From assembly GCF_900186985.1 (NCBI RefSeq), contig NZ_LT906447.1, positions 1,302,001 to 1,366,000 of the forward strand: DNA of 64,000 nucleotides. Direction: 5' to 3'. Shown in pieces: positions 20,655 to 30,595 of this stretch. Positions within the stretch are counted from its first letter, which is position 1. Each line of letters opens with the position of its first letter. Origin of the DNA: Staphylococcus piscifermentans. GTDB lineage: Bacteria > Bacillota > Bacilli > Staphylococcales > Staphylococcaceae. The translations under genes were made by a program, and so were the position numbers. The notes under the pieces were generated by a model, which did not search any database, was not told the origin of the DNA, and saw only the letters and a program-made list of their open reading frames with translations.

Positions 20655-21920
20655 ATGGCACCAGAAAAAATTGTTAAACAAGAAGACGGTTTATTAGTAC
20701 CGAATAATCCAATTATTCCATTCATCATTGGTGATGGAATCGGCCCAGATATCTGGAGAGCATCTCGCCGTGTTTTAGACGCTGCAGTTGAAAAAGCTTA
20801 TAATGGCGAAAAGAAAATCGAATGGAAAGAAATTTTAGCAGGTCAAAAAGCGTATGATAATACTGGAAAATGGCTTCCTGAAGAAACACTTGAAGCAATC
20901 AGAGAGTATTTAATCGCTATCAAAGGACCACTTACAACACCAATCGGCGGCGGAATTCGTTCATTGAACGTTGCGTTACGTCAAGAATTAGATTTATTTA
21001 CTTGCTTACGTCCTGTACGTTGGTTCAAAGGTGTACCTTCACCTGTTAAACGTCCAGAAGATACTGATATGGTTATTTTCCGTGAAAATACAGAAGATAT
21101 CTACGCAGGTATCGAATTTAAAGAAGGCACTCCAGAAGCTAAGAAATTAATTAAATTCTTACAAGAAGAAATGGGTGCAACAAACATCCGCTTCCCTGAA
21201 ACTTCAGGTATCGGTGTGAAACCAGTTTCTAAAGAAGGTACAGAACGTCTTGTACGTGCTGCAATCCAATACGCTTTAGATAACAACCGCAAATCAGTAA
21301 CTTTAGTACACAAAGGTAATATCATGAAATTTACTGAAGGTGCTTTTAAACAATGGGGTTACGATTTAGCTGAAAACGAATTCGGTGACAAAGTATTTAC
21401 ATGGCAACAATATGATCGTTTAGTTGATGAAAAAGGTAAAGAAGAAGCAAACAAAATTCAAGATCAAGCAGTAGCAGATGGTAAAATTATCATCAAAGAT
21501 TCTATTGCTGACATCTTCTTACAACAAATCTTGACTCGTCCAGCTGAATACGATGTAGTTGCGACTATGAACTTAAATGGTGACTATGTATCTGATGCAT
21601 TAGCAGCTCAAGTTGGAGGAATCGGTATTGCTCCAGGTGCGAACATCAACTATGACACTGGTCATGCAATTTTTGAAGCGACTCACGGAACTGCACCTAA
21701 ATACACTGATTTAGATAAAGTTAACCCTTCATCTGAACTATTAAGTGCTGTATTAATGTTAGAACACTTAGGTTGGCAAGAAGCAGCTGACTTAATTACA
21801 GCTTCAATTGAAAAAACAATTGCATCTAAAGTTGTAACTTACGACTTTGCACGTTTAATGGATGGTGCAACTGAAGTTAAAACATCACAATTTGCTGATG
21901 AATTAATTAAAAACCTTTAA
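20655..21920 (+). CDS. icd: Isocitrate dehydrogenase (NADP)
   Basis: Oxidative decarboxylation of isocitrate to 2-oxoglutarate. Its 421 residues match the bacterial dimeric form. The substrate loop [16 protein letters not shown] holds the Ser that AceK phosphorylates in enterics, though no AceK gene is seen here. Other motifs are [23 protein letters not shown], the metal-binding [12 protein letters not shown], and the NADP-specific [19 protein letters not shown] precedes ATG. Second gene of citZ-icd, ending at a strong terminator. Confidence 0.96.
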   Translation: MAPEKIVKQEDGLLVPNNPIIPFIIGDGIGPDIWRASRRVLDAAVEKAYNGEKKIEWKEILAGQKAYDNTGKWLPEETLEAIREYLIAIKGPLTTPIGGGIRSLNVALRQELDLFTCLRPVRWFKGVPSPVKRPEDTDMVIFRENTEDIYAGIEFKEGTPEAKKLIKFLQEEMGATNIRFPETSGIGVKPVSKEGTERLVRAAIQYALDNNRKSVTLVHKGNIMKFTEGAFKQWGYDLAENEFGDKVFTWQQYDRLVDEKGKEEANKIQDQAVADGKIIIKDSIADIFLQQILTRPAEYDVVATMNLNGDYVSDALAAQVGGIGIAPGANINYDTGHAIFEATHGTAPKYTDLDKVNPSSELLSAVLMLEHLGWQEAADLITASIEKTIASKVVTYDFARLMDGATEVKTSQFADELIKNL

Positions 21921-21930
21921 TCTATCTTAG

Positions 21931-21966
21931 AGAGGAGCTGAGACATTCATTTGTCCCAGCTCCTCT
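21931..21966 (+). terminator. Terminator of citZ-icd
   Basis: AGAGGAGCTG-a-GACA pairs with TGTC-c-CAGCTCCTCT, with a T-rich tail. Confidence 0.85.
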
Positions 21967-21998
21967 TATTTCTTTTTCAAAATAAAAATTATAGAATG

Positions 21999-22068
21999 TT
22001 AATCAATTGTTAAGTTTCTGTAAAGTTAATACATAGTATGTTATCTTTATGAAAATATAAGTTATAAT
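21999..22068 (+). promoter_or_regulatory. phoPR promoter region with 11-bp spaced repeats
   Basis: TTAATCA, TTAAGTT and TAAAGTT begin at 21999, 22010 and 22021, exactly 11 bases apart with 4-base spacers (ATTG, TCTG). PhoP-type regulators bind tandem TTAACA-like hexamers spaced this way. A TATAAT at 22063-22068 is the likely -10; the -35 is poor, as expected for an activator-dependent promoter. Autoregulation is inferred. Confidence 0.5.
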
Positions 22069-22098
22069 TAGGTTGAAAAATACACAGGGGGTACGACC

Positions 22099-22815
22099 AT
22101 GTCACAAAAAATTTTAGTAGTCGACGATGAACAATCAATTGTAACTTTACTGAAATACAATTTGGAAACTGCAGGTTACATAGTAGAAGTTGCTTATGAT
22201 GGAGAAGAGGCGCTTCAAAAAGTAAATGCTGTACAGCCGGATTTAGTAGTTTTAGATGTAATGCTTCCGAAATTAGACGGCATTGAAGTATGTAAAACGA
22301 TTCGTTCAGATAAGAACTTAGTTCCTATTCTAATGTTGACTGCCAAAGATGACGAGTTTGATCGTGTACTAGGCTTAGAGCTTGGTGCAGATGATTATAT
22401 GACTAAACCATTTTCACCAAGAGAAGTAGTTGCACGTGTAAAAGCTATTTTGCGACGTTCTCAACAAGTTCAAAGTATCCAAGAAGACGAAAATGATAAT
22501 GAGGACGTTATCATTGGTTCCATCAAGATTAGACCCGAGTATTTTGAAGTATACAAAAATAATGAATTATTAGAGCTGACACCTAAAGAATTTGAATTGT
22601 TATTGTACTTAATTGAACGTCAAGGTCGCGTAATTACAAGAGAACATATGTTGAACTCTGTATGGAACTATGAATTTACAGGTGATTCACGTATTGTCGA
22701 TGTGCATATCAGTCACTTGAGAGATAAATTAGAAGAAAACCCTAAGCAGCCAAAATTGATTAAAACGCTACGTGGTTTAGGCTATAAATTAGAAAGACCT
22801 AAATCTGCTAATTGA
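22099..22815 (+). CDS. phoP: Response regulator PhoP (OmpR family)
   Basis: Two-component regulator of the phosphate-starvation response, 238 residues. The receiver domain (1-120) has DD at 9-10, phospho-acceptor D53 (LDVMLP), the LTA switch threonine and the lysine of TKPFSPRE. The winged-helix DNA-binding domain occupies about 135-235 (LTPKEFELL, SRIVDVHISHLRDKL, LRGLGYKL). AGGGGGTACGACC precedes ATG. It overlaps phoR by four bases, giving coupled translation. Assignment as PhoP over other OmpR-type regulators rests on position next to icd and polA, as in other staphylococci and bacilli. Confidence 0.92.
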   Translation: MSQKILVVDDEQSIVTLLKYNLETAGYIVEVAYDGEEALQKVNAVQPDLVVLDVMLPKLDGIEVCKTIRSDKNLVPILMLTAKDDEFDRVLGLELGADDYMTKPFSPREVVARVKAILRRSQQVQSIQEDENDNEDVIIGSIKIRPEYFEVYKNNELLELTPKEFELLLYLIERQGRVITREHMLNSVWNYEFTGDSRIVDVHISHLRDKLEENPKQPKLIKTLRGLGYKLERPKSAN

Positions 22816-24521
22816 AGTTTTATACTCGATTACTGCTTACACTGGTAACACTGATTGTCTCTTGTCTTATTGCTCTAGGTTTGCTCATCAACCATGCGAT
22901 TTATACGACGATATCCAGCAGAGATAGTGAAAACCTGAAAAATGATTCAGAAAGAGTAAATGAATCTTATAAGGCACATCAAACTAAAGCTATTGAAGAA
23001 TACGCACGATTAAATGATTTTGCGATTTCTATACATAGCAATTCAAATCATAAAGTTTTATTCAAGGCGGGGAATAATGTACCTGCAAATGAAAATATTA
23101 ATGTTGTCGGTAATCCATCTAATTTAATTTATGACACACATAAAGGAAATCATCGATTTACTTATAAATATATTGATAATAATCATCACATTATTATTTC
23201 AGGATACAATAATGAAATTTCACAGTTGCAGTTTGAAGCTTGGAAATACATTGTTATTATAGGAATGTTTATATTGACAGTTGTATTTTTGATTGTTAGA
23301 AACATCAATAGGACTTATATCAGACCTATTAATGATGTAACCTATGCAACTAAACTGTTAGCTCAAGGTCATTATCACATCCGAGTGCCAGAAAGTAATG
23401 TAAAAGAAACGAGAGATCTCTTTGTAACGACTAATGAACTGGCACGTCGTTTGCAAAAGATGCATAACGAACAAAAGATTCAATCTAATCGTTTGAAAAC
23501 GACCTTAGAAAATATTCCAAGCTCAGTTTTAATGATTGATAAATACGGTAAAATTGTAGTAGCCAACACTGCGTATTACGATATGTTCAATCCTGAAGCG
23601 AGCGTAGTGAATAAAAATTATAATCGTGTGATTAAAGGTAAGCTGAATACGTTAATTATTAATGCCTTTAAAACTGAAAAGACGATTAATGAACAAGTTG
23701 AAATTTATATTAATAATGTCCATGAAAAGTATTTCGATACAGCATGTGTCCCGATTTTATCTCGTAATAAAAAAAGGCTTCAAGGTATGGTGGTTGTACT
23801 CCATGATATTACAAGTCTTAAGAAACTCGAAAATCTGCGTCGTGAATTCGTAGCGAATGTATCCCATGAATTGAAGACGCCTATTACTTCGATAAAGGGA
23901 TTTGCTGAAACATTAATTGACGGAGCAAAAGAAGATGAACATTTGTTAGATGAATTTTTAAATATCATTTTAAAAGAATCTAACCGTATAGAATCTCTGG
24001 TTGAAGATTTGTTGGACTTATCACATATTGAACAGCAAACTGAAATCAGAACAGAACGTGTAGATTTATCAGAAGTTACGCAAACTACTGTTGATACGTT
24101 ATACGCCTACGCTCAAAGAAAAGATATTACTATTGATGCAAACATACAAGATGACGTTTATATAGACGCTGAAGCTTCTAAGATTGCACAAGTGGTTACA
24201 AACTTAGTCAGTAATGCGATTAATTATTCACCGAATGAAAGTACTGTTTTTGTAAGAGTATCCAGTCAAGGTGATAAGAAGATATTAGAAGTGGAAGACC
24301 ATGGAATTGGCATAGCACCTGAAGACCAAAAGCATGTCTTTGAACGTTTTTACAGGGTAGATAAGGCACGCAGCAGAGATTCTGGAGGTACAGGACTTGG
24401 TTTATCAATTACTAAACATATTGTTGAAGCATACCAAGGCCGCATACAAATTGAAAGTGAACTAGATGTCGGTACCACTTTCCGTATTATTTTCTTCGAT
24501 AATAAATCACGAAATTCATAA
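22812..24521 (+). CDS. phoR: Sensor histidine kinase PhoR
   Basis: Membrane sensor partner of PhoP, 569 residues. Order: N-terminal membrane segment (about 7-30), an extracytoplasmic part (about 31-145), a second membrane segment (about 145-163), HAMP (about 165-218) and PAS (about 225-340). The phosphoacceptor domain follows with H352 in NVSHELKTP, then the ATPase domain with NAINYS, DHGIGI and GTGLGLSI. The start is TTG at 22812 within the overlap TTGA with the phoP stop, a common arrangement. Complete. Confidence 0.93.
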   Translation: MKFYTRLLLTLVTLIVSCLIALGLLINHAIYTTISSRDSENLKNDSERVNESYKAHQTKAIEEYARLNDFAISIHSNSNHKVLFKAGNNVPANENINVVGNPSNLIYDTHKGNHRFTYKYIDNNHHIIISGYNNEISQLQFEAWKYIVIIGMFILTVVFLIVRNINRTYIRPINDVTYATKLLAQGHYHIRVPESNVKETRDLFVTTNELARRLQKMHNEQKIQSNRLKTTLENIPSSVLMIDKYGKIVVANTAYYDMFNPEASVVNKNYNRVIKGKLNTLIINAFKTEKTINEQVEIYINNVHEKYFDTACVPILSRNKKRLQGMVVVLHDITSLKKLENLRREFVANVSHELKTPITSIKGFAETLIDGAKEDEHLLDEFLNIILKESNRIESLVEDLLDLSHIEQQTEIRTERVDLSEVTQTTVDTLYAYAQRKDITIDANIQDDVYIDAEASKIAQVVTNLVSNAINYSPNESTVFVRVSSQGDKKILEVEDHGIGIAPEDQKHVFERFYRVDKARSRDSGGTGLGLSITKHIVEAYQGRIQIESELDVGTTFRIIFFDNKSRNS

Positions 24522-24528
24522 GATGTAA

Positions 24529-24560
24529 TAGCGTCGGATAGAAGTCCGGCGCTAATTTTA
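24529..24560 (+). terminator. Hairpin after phoR
   Basis: TAGCG-t-CGGA pairs with TCCG-g-CGCTA around TAGAAG, with a short AATTTTAT tail. The T-run is weak, so some read-through into polA is likely. Confidence 0.6.
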
Positions 24561-24616
24561 TGAGCAAAGATATACTTATGATAAAATAGAATTAAATCAA
24601 TTCAGGAGGTTATAAC

Positions 24617-27247
24617 GTGGAAAAGTTAGTATTAATTGATGGAAATAGTTTAAGTTTCCGCGCATTTTATGCTTTACCTCTTTTGACAAATCGTGCGGGT
24701 ATCCATACAAATGCTATTTATGGTTTCGCGATGTTATTAGAAAAAATTAAAAAAGAAGAGAAGCCTACACACTTTTTAGTGGCATTTGATGCAGGCAAAA
24801 CCACCTTCAGACATCAAACTTTCAGTGATTATAAAGGCGGACGTCAAAAGACACCGCCAGAATTAAGCGAGCAGTTTCCTTTAATTCGCCAATTATTAGA
24901 TGCGTATCAAATTAAGCATTATGAACTAGAAAATTATGAAGCAGATGATATTATTGGGACTTTGAGTAAACAAGCGGATAAAGCAGGTATCAAAACGATT
25001 ATCGTTACAGGAGATCGCGACTTGACGCAATTAGCTTCTGAAAACGTAACAATTTATTATACGAAAAAAGGCGTAACAGATGTGGACCATTATACACCTG
25101 AATTTATTGCTGAAAAGTATAACGGTCTACAGCCTTCACAGATAATAGATATGAAAGGCTTAATGGGTGATACTTCTGACAATATCCCTGGCATTGCTGG
25201 TGTTGGAGAAAAAACAGCAATCAAATTACTGAATCAATATGACTCTGTAGAAAATCTCTATCAGCATATAGATGAAGTTTCAGGTAAAAAATTAAAAGAA
25301 AAACTCGAAAATGGTCATGACGATGCTTTAATGAGCAAACAGTTAGCGACTATCAAACGAGACAGTCCGATTGAAGTCACTTTAAAAGACACAAAACTTC
25401 CTGAAGAAGTGGACCAAACAGCGAAAATTGATTTATTTAAAGAATTAGATTTCAAACAAATGTTGAATCAAATCGATGTAGATGCAGAAGATAAAACAGA
25501 AGAAAAACGTGAATATGAAGTTGAACACGACTTCAATAATATTAATTTTAATGACTTATCTGAAGCAGCAGTGCATTTCGAAGTGGATGAAGGAGACTAT
25601 TTAACGGCCGATATCCTTAAATTCGGAATGAAGGCTGATGGTCACTTTGTTGTGATCGATGCCGATACTATTCAAGATTACCCTGAATTGGTCAAATGGT
25701 TGGAAGATAAAAACACGCGAAAACTTGTTTATGACGCTAAGAAAACATATGCTGAAGCGCATCGATTAAATATAAATATTCAAAATATTACTTTTGATAT
25801 TATGTTAGCAAGTTATATCTTAGATCCATCTAGAAGTATTGATGATGTCTATTCAGTTGTTCAGCATTATGGTCAGAATTATGTGGCTGAAGCGGTCAAC
25901 ATTTATGGTAAAGGTCGGAAACGTCAAATACCTGATGACGAAGTGATGAATCCTTATATTGCAGCAATCTTAGATGCTGTCTCTGAAAGTACTCCGCTTA
26001 TGTATGACCAGCTGGAAGAATACAATCAACTTGAACTCTTTAAATCACTAGAACTTCCACTCGCACGTATTTTAGGAGAAATGGAAGAACTAGGGATTTA
26101 TACGGATGTTGACGAACTGCAAGAAATGGAAAAAGAAATTCAAGGAAAGCTGGATACTCTTATTGAGCGCATTCATGAGGCGGCTGGGGAAGAATTTAAT
26201 ATCAATTCACCAAAACAACTGGGAGTAGTACTATTTGAAAAACTTGAATTACCAGTAATCAAGAAAACTAAAACAGGATACTCTACCGCAGTAGATGTGC
26301 TTGAGCAATTACAAGGAGAACATCCTATTATAGATGATATACTTGAATATCGTCAGCTCTCTAAATTACAGTCCACTTATATAGAAGGACTGCAAAAGGT
26401 GATACAAAAAGACCACCGCATACACACACACTTCAATCAAACTTTGGCACAGACTGGGCGCTTATCTTCTGTAGATCCGAACTTACAAAATATTCCGGTT
26501 CGCTTAGAAGAAGGAAGAAGAATAAGAAAAGCATTCAAGCCTGCAGAACCAGGCAATGTAATTCTCTCAGCAGACTATTCACAAATCGAATTACGGGTGC
26601 TAGCTCACATTACACAAGATGAGAGTATGATTAAAGCTTTTAGAGAAGGACATGATATTCATACGGCCACTGCCATGAAAGTATTTGGTGTAGAACCTGA
26701 TGAAGTAGACGGATTAATGCGTCGCCAAGCTAAAGCAGTTAACTTCGGCATTGTTTATGGTATTAGTGATTACGGCTTAAGCCAGAGTCTGGGTATTTCT
26801 AGAAAAGCTGCGAAACAATTTATCGATGATTATTTAGCTAGTTTCCCAGGGGTCAAACAATACATGAGTGATATTGTTAAAGATGCGAAAGCGAAAGGGT
26901 ATGTAGAAACACTCTTACATCGTCGGAGATATATTCCCGATATTACGAGTCGTAATTTTAACCGCAGAAGTTTTGCAGAAAGAACTGCAATGAATACACC
27001 GATACAAGGTAGTGCTGCGGATATTATCAAATTAGCAATGGTCAATTTTGATAAGGAAATTCAGAATCAAGATTTTCATGTGCATTTACTTTTACAAGTG
27101 CACGACGAATTGATTTTTGAACTTCCAGAAGCAGAAGTTGAAGCATTCAGTAAGTTTATTGAAGATATTATGGATAATGCAATAGATTTAGATGTACCAT
27201 TACAAGTGGATACGAACTACGGTCCAACTTGGTATGATGCAAAATAG
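24617..27247 (+). CDS. polA: DNA polymerase I
   Basis: Repair and Okazaki-fragment polymerase, 876 residues. The 5'-nuclease domain (1-290) has KLVLIDGNS and TGDRDLTQLA. The middle domain (about 305-480) is a degenerate 3'-5' exonuclease: the motif FDTET of proofreading enzymes is FEVDEG here. The polymerase core has D653 in DYSQIELR, the O-helix RRQAKAVNFGIVYG, and H829-D830-E831. GTG start behind CAGGAGG. It is 15 bases from mutM, giving a repair operon polA-mutM-coaE. Confidence 0.97.
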   Translation: MEKLVLIDGNSLSFRAFYALPLLTNRAGIHTNAIYGFAMLLEKIKKEEKPTHFLVAFDAGKTTFRHQTFSDYKGGRQKTPPELSEQFPLIRQLLDAYQIKHYELENYEADDIIGTLSKQADKAGIKTIIVTGDRDLTQLASENVTIYYTKKGVTDVDHYTPEFIAEKYNGLQPSQIIDMKGLMGDTSDNIPGIAGVGEKTAIKLLNQYDSVENLYQHIDEVSGKKLKEKLENGHDDALMSKQLATIKRDSPIEVTLKDTKLPEEVDQTAKIDLFKELDFKQMLNQIDVDAEDKTEEKREYEVEHDFNNINFNDLSEAAVHFEVDEGDYLTADILKFGMKADGHFVVIDADTIQDYPELVKWLEDKNTRKLVYDAKKTYAEAHRLNINIQNITFDIMLASYILDPSRSIDDVYSVVQHYGQNYVAEAVNIYGKGRKRQIPDDEVMNPYIAAILDAVSESTPLMYDQLEEYNQLELFKSLELPLARILGEMEELGIYTDVDELQEMEKEIQGKLDTLIERIHEAAGEEFNINSPKQLGVVLFEKLELPVIKKTKTGYSTAVDVLEQLQGEHPIIDDILEYRQLSKLQSTYIEGLQKVIQKDHRIHTHFNQTLAQTGRLSSVDPNLQNIPVRLEEGRRIRKAFKPAEPGNVILSADYSQIELRVLAHITQDESMIKAFREGHDIHTATAMKVFGVEPDEVDGLMRRQAKAVNFGIVYGISDYGLSQSLGISRKAAKQFIDDYLASFPGVKQYMSDIVKDAKAKGYVETLLHRRRYIPDITSRNFNRRSFAERTAMNTPIQGSAADIIKLAMVNFDKEIQNQDFHVHLLLQVHDELIFELPEAEVEAFSKFIEDIMDNAIDLDVPLQVDTNYGPTWYDAK

Positions 27248-27262
27248 AAAGAAGGTATATAA

Positions 27263-28135
27263 ATGCCGGAATTACCAGAAGTAGAACATGTAAAACGCGG
27301 CATTGAACCGTTAGCAATCAATCAGTATATTGAAGAAGTAGAATTTTCAGATGCTGTGATTAAAGGAAAAGAAATCGGTAAAGATACAATTATTAAACAA
27401 ATGGATTTGCCGATGTTTAAATTGTATTCAGAAGGATATAAAATTACACGTATAGAGCGTAGAAGTAAGTATATTCTTTTTTATATAGAAACAGATAAAG
27501 ATAAAAGGGTGCTCGTGAGTCATTTAGGGATGTCAGGCGGCTTTTTCATTGTGGATACGTTAGATGATATTATTGTTCCGAACTACAAAAAGCATTGGCA
27601 CGTCAATTTTAAGCTGAGCAATGGCAAACAGCTTATCTTTTCAGACATACGTCGTTTCGGAGAAATTAAGAATGTAGCAGATTTATCTGTACATTCTTCT
27701 TTTTCCGACATGGCGCCTGAACCATTTGATGAAACTGCATTTGCGCATTACAAACTTCAGTTAAGTACAAAAACGTATCGTAAAAAACCTATCAAACAGG
27801 TGATATTAGATCATAAAGTCATTGCGGGTTGCGGAAATATTTATGCTTGCGAGGCTTTATTTAATGCCAAGATTGATCCTGAACGTCCTGTTTACTCATT
27901 AACAGAAGTTGAACAAAAACGTGTATTTGATGAAGTGGTAAAAGTTTTGCGTTTGGGTATCGAAAATGGCGGTACAAGCGTATCTTCTTATCGTCATGCT
28001 GATGGAAAGACAGGCCAAATGCAACACTATCTGAAAGTTTATAAAAAGAAAGTCTGCCCAGTATGCGGCGGACCCATTCATACTAAAGTAATAGCAGGCA
28101 GAAACTCACATTACTGCCCGCAATGTCAAAAATAG
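27263..28135 (+). CDS. mutM: Formamidopyrimidine-DNA glycosylase
   Basis: Removes oxidised purines such as 8-oxoguanine and cleaves the resulting abasic site. The 290 residues start with PELPEVE, where Pro2 is the Schiff-base nucleophile and Glu3 the general acid. The helix-two-turn-helix lies in [15 protein letters not shown], and the C-terminal zinc finger CPVCGG ... CPQC is intact. AAGAAGG precedes ATG. Its 3' end is 17 bases before the coaE start. Confidence 0.97.
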   Translation: MPELPEVEHVKRGIEPLAINQYIEEVEFSDAVIKGKEIGKDTIIKQMDLPMFKLYSEGYKITRIERRSKYILFYIETDKDKRVLVSHLGMSGGFFIVDTLDDIIVPNYKKHWHVNFKLSNGKQLIFSDIRRFGEIKNVADLSVHSSFSDMAPEPFDETAFAHYKLQLSTKTYRKKPIKQVILDHKVIAGCGNIYACEALFNAKIDPERPVYSLTEVEQKRVFDEVVKVLRLGIENGGTSVSSYRHADGKTGQMQHYLKVYKKKVCPVCGGPIHTKVIAGRNSHYCPQCQK

Positions 28136-28152
28136 AACGAAGGAGACATGTT

Positions 28153-28785
28153 ATGGGAAAAGTAATTGGATTAACAGGCGGAATTGGCACTGGAAAGTCA
28201 ACGGTATCAGAGTTGTTAGCAGCACATGGATTTAAAATTGTAGATGCTGACGTAGCATCTAGAGAAGCGGTAAAAAAAGGCTCTGAAGGTTTACAGCAAG
28301 TAAAACAAGTCTTCGGGGAAGAAGCTATCGATGACAATGGAGAAATGAATCGCAAATATATCGGCGAAATTGTTTTTAATGATGCGGAAAAACGTAAAGA
28401 GTTGAATCAAATCGTACATCCTATCGTCAGAGAAATTATGGAAAATCAAAAAGAAAAGTATTTAAGTGAAGGTTATAATGTGATTATGGACATTCCTTTA
28501 CTTTTTGAAAATAATCTCCAAGATACAGTAGATGAAACTTGGTTGGTATATGCTTCTGAAAGTATTCAAGTAGAAAGATTGATGGAGCGTAACGATTTAT
28601 CTCAAGAAGAAGCTAAAGCTAGAGTTTATAGTCAAATTTCTATTGATAAGAAACAACGCATGGCTGATCATGTTATTGATAATCGTGGTACCTTATTAGA
28701 ATTAAAACAAAATCTTGAACAATTATTAATGGATGAAGGATATATTCAACAAACAGGAGAAAATCAAGAGGAAATAGGTGAATAA
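28153..28785 (+). CDS. coaE: Dephospho-CoA kinase
   Basis: Last step of coenzyme A synthesis, phosphorylating the ribose 3'-OH of dephospho-CoA. The P-loop GGIGTGKST is at residues 9-17, followed by [10 protein letters not shown] and the lid region [21 protein letters not shown]. The start at 28153 ([10 protein letters not shown]) is used because GAAGGAGA lies upstream at good spacing; the longer open frame back to 28123 overlaps mutM and is not family-like. 210 residues. Last gene of the polA operon. Confidence 0.95.
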   Translation: MGKVIGLTGGIGTGKSTVSELLAAHGFKIVDADVASREAVKKGSEGLQQVKQVFGEEAIDDNGEMNRKYIGEIVFNDAEKRKELNQIVHPIVREIMENQKEKYLSEGYNVIMDIPLLFENNLQDTVDETWLVYASESIQVERLMERNDLSQEEAKARVYSQISIDKKQRMADHVIDNRGTLLELKQNLEQLLMDEGYIQQTGENQEEIGE

Positions 28786-28816
28786 GTAAGCCTTTTCATC
28801 CGCATATACCCTCAGT

Positions 28817-28852
28817 CAAATTACTTATCGTAAGTGATAAGTAATTTTTTTG
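28817..28852 (+). terminator. Terminator of polA-mutM-coaE
   Basis: ATTACTTATC pairs with GATAAGTAAT around a 6-base loop, followed by TTTTTTTG. Confidence 0.9.
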
Positions 28853-28861
28853 TTTATTTTT

Positions 28862-28898
28862 GTAAAACGCTTTCATTTTTGCGGAATTATGCTATACT
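28862..28898 (+). promoter_or_regulatory. gapB promoter overlapped by a cre-like site
   Basis: GTAAAACGCTTTCA (28862-28875) matches 12 of 14 cre positions, missing only the first two. Its last six bases fall where the -35 should be, 17 bases before TATACT (28893-28898). The -10 is extended (TGC before it). CcpA binding here would block the promoter, which fits glucose repression of gluconeogenesis. Confidence 0.6.
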
Positions 28899-28942
28899 GA
28901 TTCCATAAAGTATAACACATATAAAAACGAGGGGTGCTTTTT

Positions 28943-29965
28943 ATGACAACGAATATTGCAATTAACGGAATGGGACGCATTGGGCGTATGGTACTACGTA
29001 TCGCTTCTAAAAATGATGATTTAAACGTAGTAGCGATTAATGCGAGCTATCCTCCAGAAACAATTGCACATTTAGTAAAATACGATACGACTCATGGTAA
29101 ATATGATGGTGAGGTAGTACCAACTGAAAACGGTATTCGTATCGATGGTCATGATATTAAATTAGTTTCAGACCGTAACCCAGAAAACTTACCTTGGAAA
29201 GAATTAGATATCGATATTGTCATAGAAGCTACAGGTAAATTCAACCATGGCGACAAAGCAGTAGCACATATCAATGCTGGCGCTAAAAAAGTATTATTGA
29301 CAGGACCTTCAAAAGGCGGTCATGTACAAATGGTTGTTAAAGGCGTAAATAACGATAACTTAGATGTTGAAGAGTATGACATTTTTAGTAATGCTTCATG
29401 TACAACAAACTGTATCGGTCCAGTTGCCAAAGTATTAAATGATAATTTTGGTATTGAAAATGGATTGATGACAACAGTACATGCTATTACAAATGACCAA
29501 AAAAACATTGATAATCCGCATAAAGACTTACGTCGTGCGCGTTCTTGCAACGAAAGTATTATCCCTACATCAACTGGCGCTGCAAAAGCACTTAAAGAAG
29601 TCTTACCAGAATTAGAAGGTAAATTACATGGCATGGCGCTTCGTGTTCCAACTAAAAACGTTTCTTTAGTTGACTTAGTTGTAGACTTGAAAAAAGAAGT
29701 TACGGCTGAAGAAGTAAACCAAGCATTTGAAGATGCTGATTTGAACGGTGTTTTAGCTGTTTCAGATGAGCCATTAGTTTCAGTAGACTTCAATACAAAT
29801 CCTAATTCTGCTATTGTTGATGCAATGTCTACATTAGTAATGGATGATAAAAAAGTGAAAGTAATCGCTTGGTATGATAATGAATGGGGTTATTCAAACC
29901 GTGTCGTTGATATTGCAGTAGAAATTGGAGAATTATTGAATACTAAAGAAAAAGCAACAGCTTAA
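28943..29965 (+). CDS. gapB: Glyceraldehyde-3-phosphate dehydrogenase, gluconeogenic GapB type
   Basis: 340 residues. Catalytic C153 lies in SNASCTTNC, and the general base His in VHAITNDQ. The cofactor loop reads AINASYPPET where NAD-specific GapA has an Asp, indicating preference for NADP and a gluconeogenic role. Start ATG at 28943 with GAGGGG upstream; an in-frame GTG nine bases earlier lies too close to that ribosome binding site. It stands alone with its own promoter, cre-like site and terminator. Confidence 0.93.
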   Translation: MTTNIAINGMGRIGRMVLRIASKNDDLNVVAINASYPPETIAHLVKYDTTHGKYDGEVVPTENGIRIDGHDIKLVSDRNPENLPWKELDIDIVIEATGKFNHGDKAVAHINAGAKKVLLTGPSKGGHVQMVVKGVNNDNLDVEEYDIFSNASCTTNCIGPVAKVLNDNFGIENGLMTTVHAITNDQKNIDNPHKDLRRARSCNESIIPTSTGAAKALKEVLPELEGKLHGMALRVPTKNVSLVDLVVDLKKEVTAEEVNQAFEDADLNGVLAVSDEPLVSVDFNTNPNSAIVDAMSTLVMDDKKVKVIAWYDNEWGYSNRVVDIAVEIGELLNTKEKATA

Positions 29966-29987
29966 TATTTGCTGCTGTCATATATAT

Positions 29988-30030
29988 AAACCAGCTGATT
30001 GGAAGTAGGGCTCCAATCAGCTGGTTTTTT
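29988..30030 (+). terminator. Terminator of gapB
   Basis: AACCAGCTGATTGGA pairs perfectly with TCCAATCAGCTGGTT around an 8-base loop, followed by TTTT. Confidence 0.95.
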
Positions 30031-30119
30031 GCTGTGTATTATTTGAAAAGTTCCGCTTTCTTTTGTGTTAAGTAAGATTATAGTATAATAGGCATAATTA
30101 ATATGAGAGGTGAAAATGA

Positions 30120-30593
30120 ATGAAATGCCCTAAATGTAATTCAACACATTCTCGTGTAGTGGATTCAAGACATGCAGACGAAGCCAATGCGATTCGCAGA
30201 CGACGAGAGTGTGAAAATTGCGGTACCCGATTTACTACCTTCGAACATATCGAAATGAGTCCGTTAATCGTTGTCAAGAAAGATGGGACACGTGAGCAAT
30301 TCTTAAGAGAAAAGATTTTAAATGGGCTAGTTCGTTCATGTGAGAAACGTCCAGTCGGTTATCAGCAATTAGAGGATATTACGAATAAAGTAGAATGGCG
30401 TTTAAGAGATGAGGGACAAGCTGAAGTTTCATCTCGAGAAATCGGGGAACATGTGATGAATTTGCTGATGCACGTCGATCAAGTTTCCTATGTTCGTTTC
30501 GCCTCTGTTTATAAAGAATTTAAAGACGTTGACCAATTACTGGAATCCATGCAAGGTATCTTGCAAGAAAAGAATAATCGGAGTGACAATTAA
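30120..30593 (+). CDS. nrdR: Transcriptional repressor NrdR
   Basis: Zinc-ribbon and ATP-cone repressor of ribonucleotide reductase genes. In 157 residues the zinc ligands C3, C6, C31 and C34 are complete, and the ATP cone spans about 49-139 ([34 protein letters not shown]). AGAGGTG precedes ATG. TATAAT at 30084-30089 is a likely -10. It is followed after two bases by dnaB, so it leads a nrdR-dnaB-dnaI operon tying dNTP supply to replication initiation. Confidence 0.96.
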   Translation: MKCPKCNSTHSRVVDSRHADEANAIRRRRECENCGTRFTTFEHIEMSPLIVVKKDGTREQFLREKILNGLVRSCEKRPVGYQQLEDITNKVEWRLRDEGQAEVSSREIGEHVMNLLMHVDQVSYVRFASVYKEFKDVDQLLESMQGILQEKNNRSDN

Positions 30594-30595
30594 TT

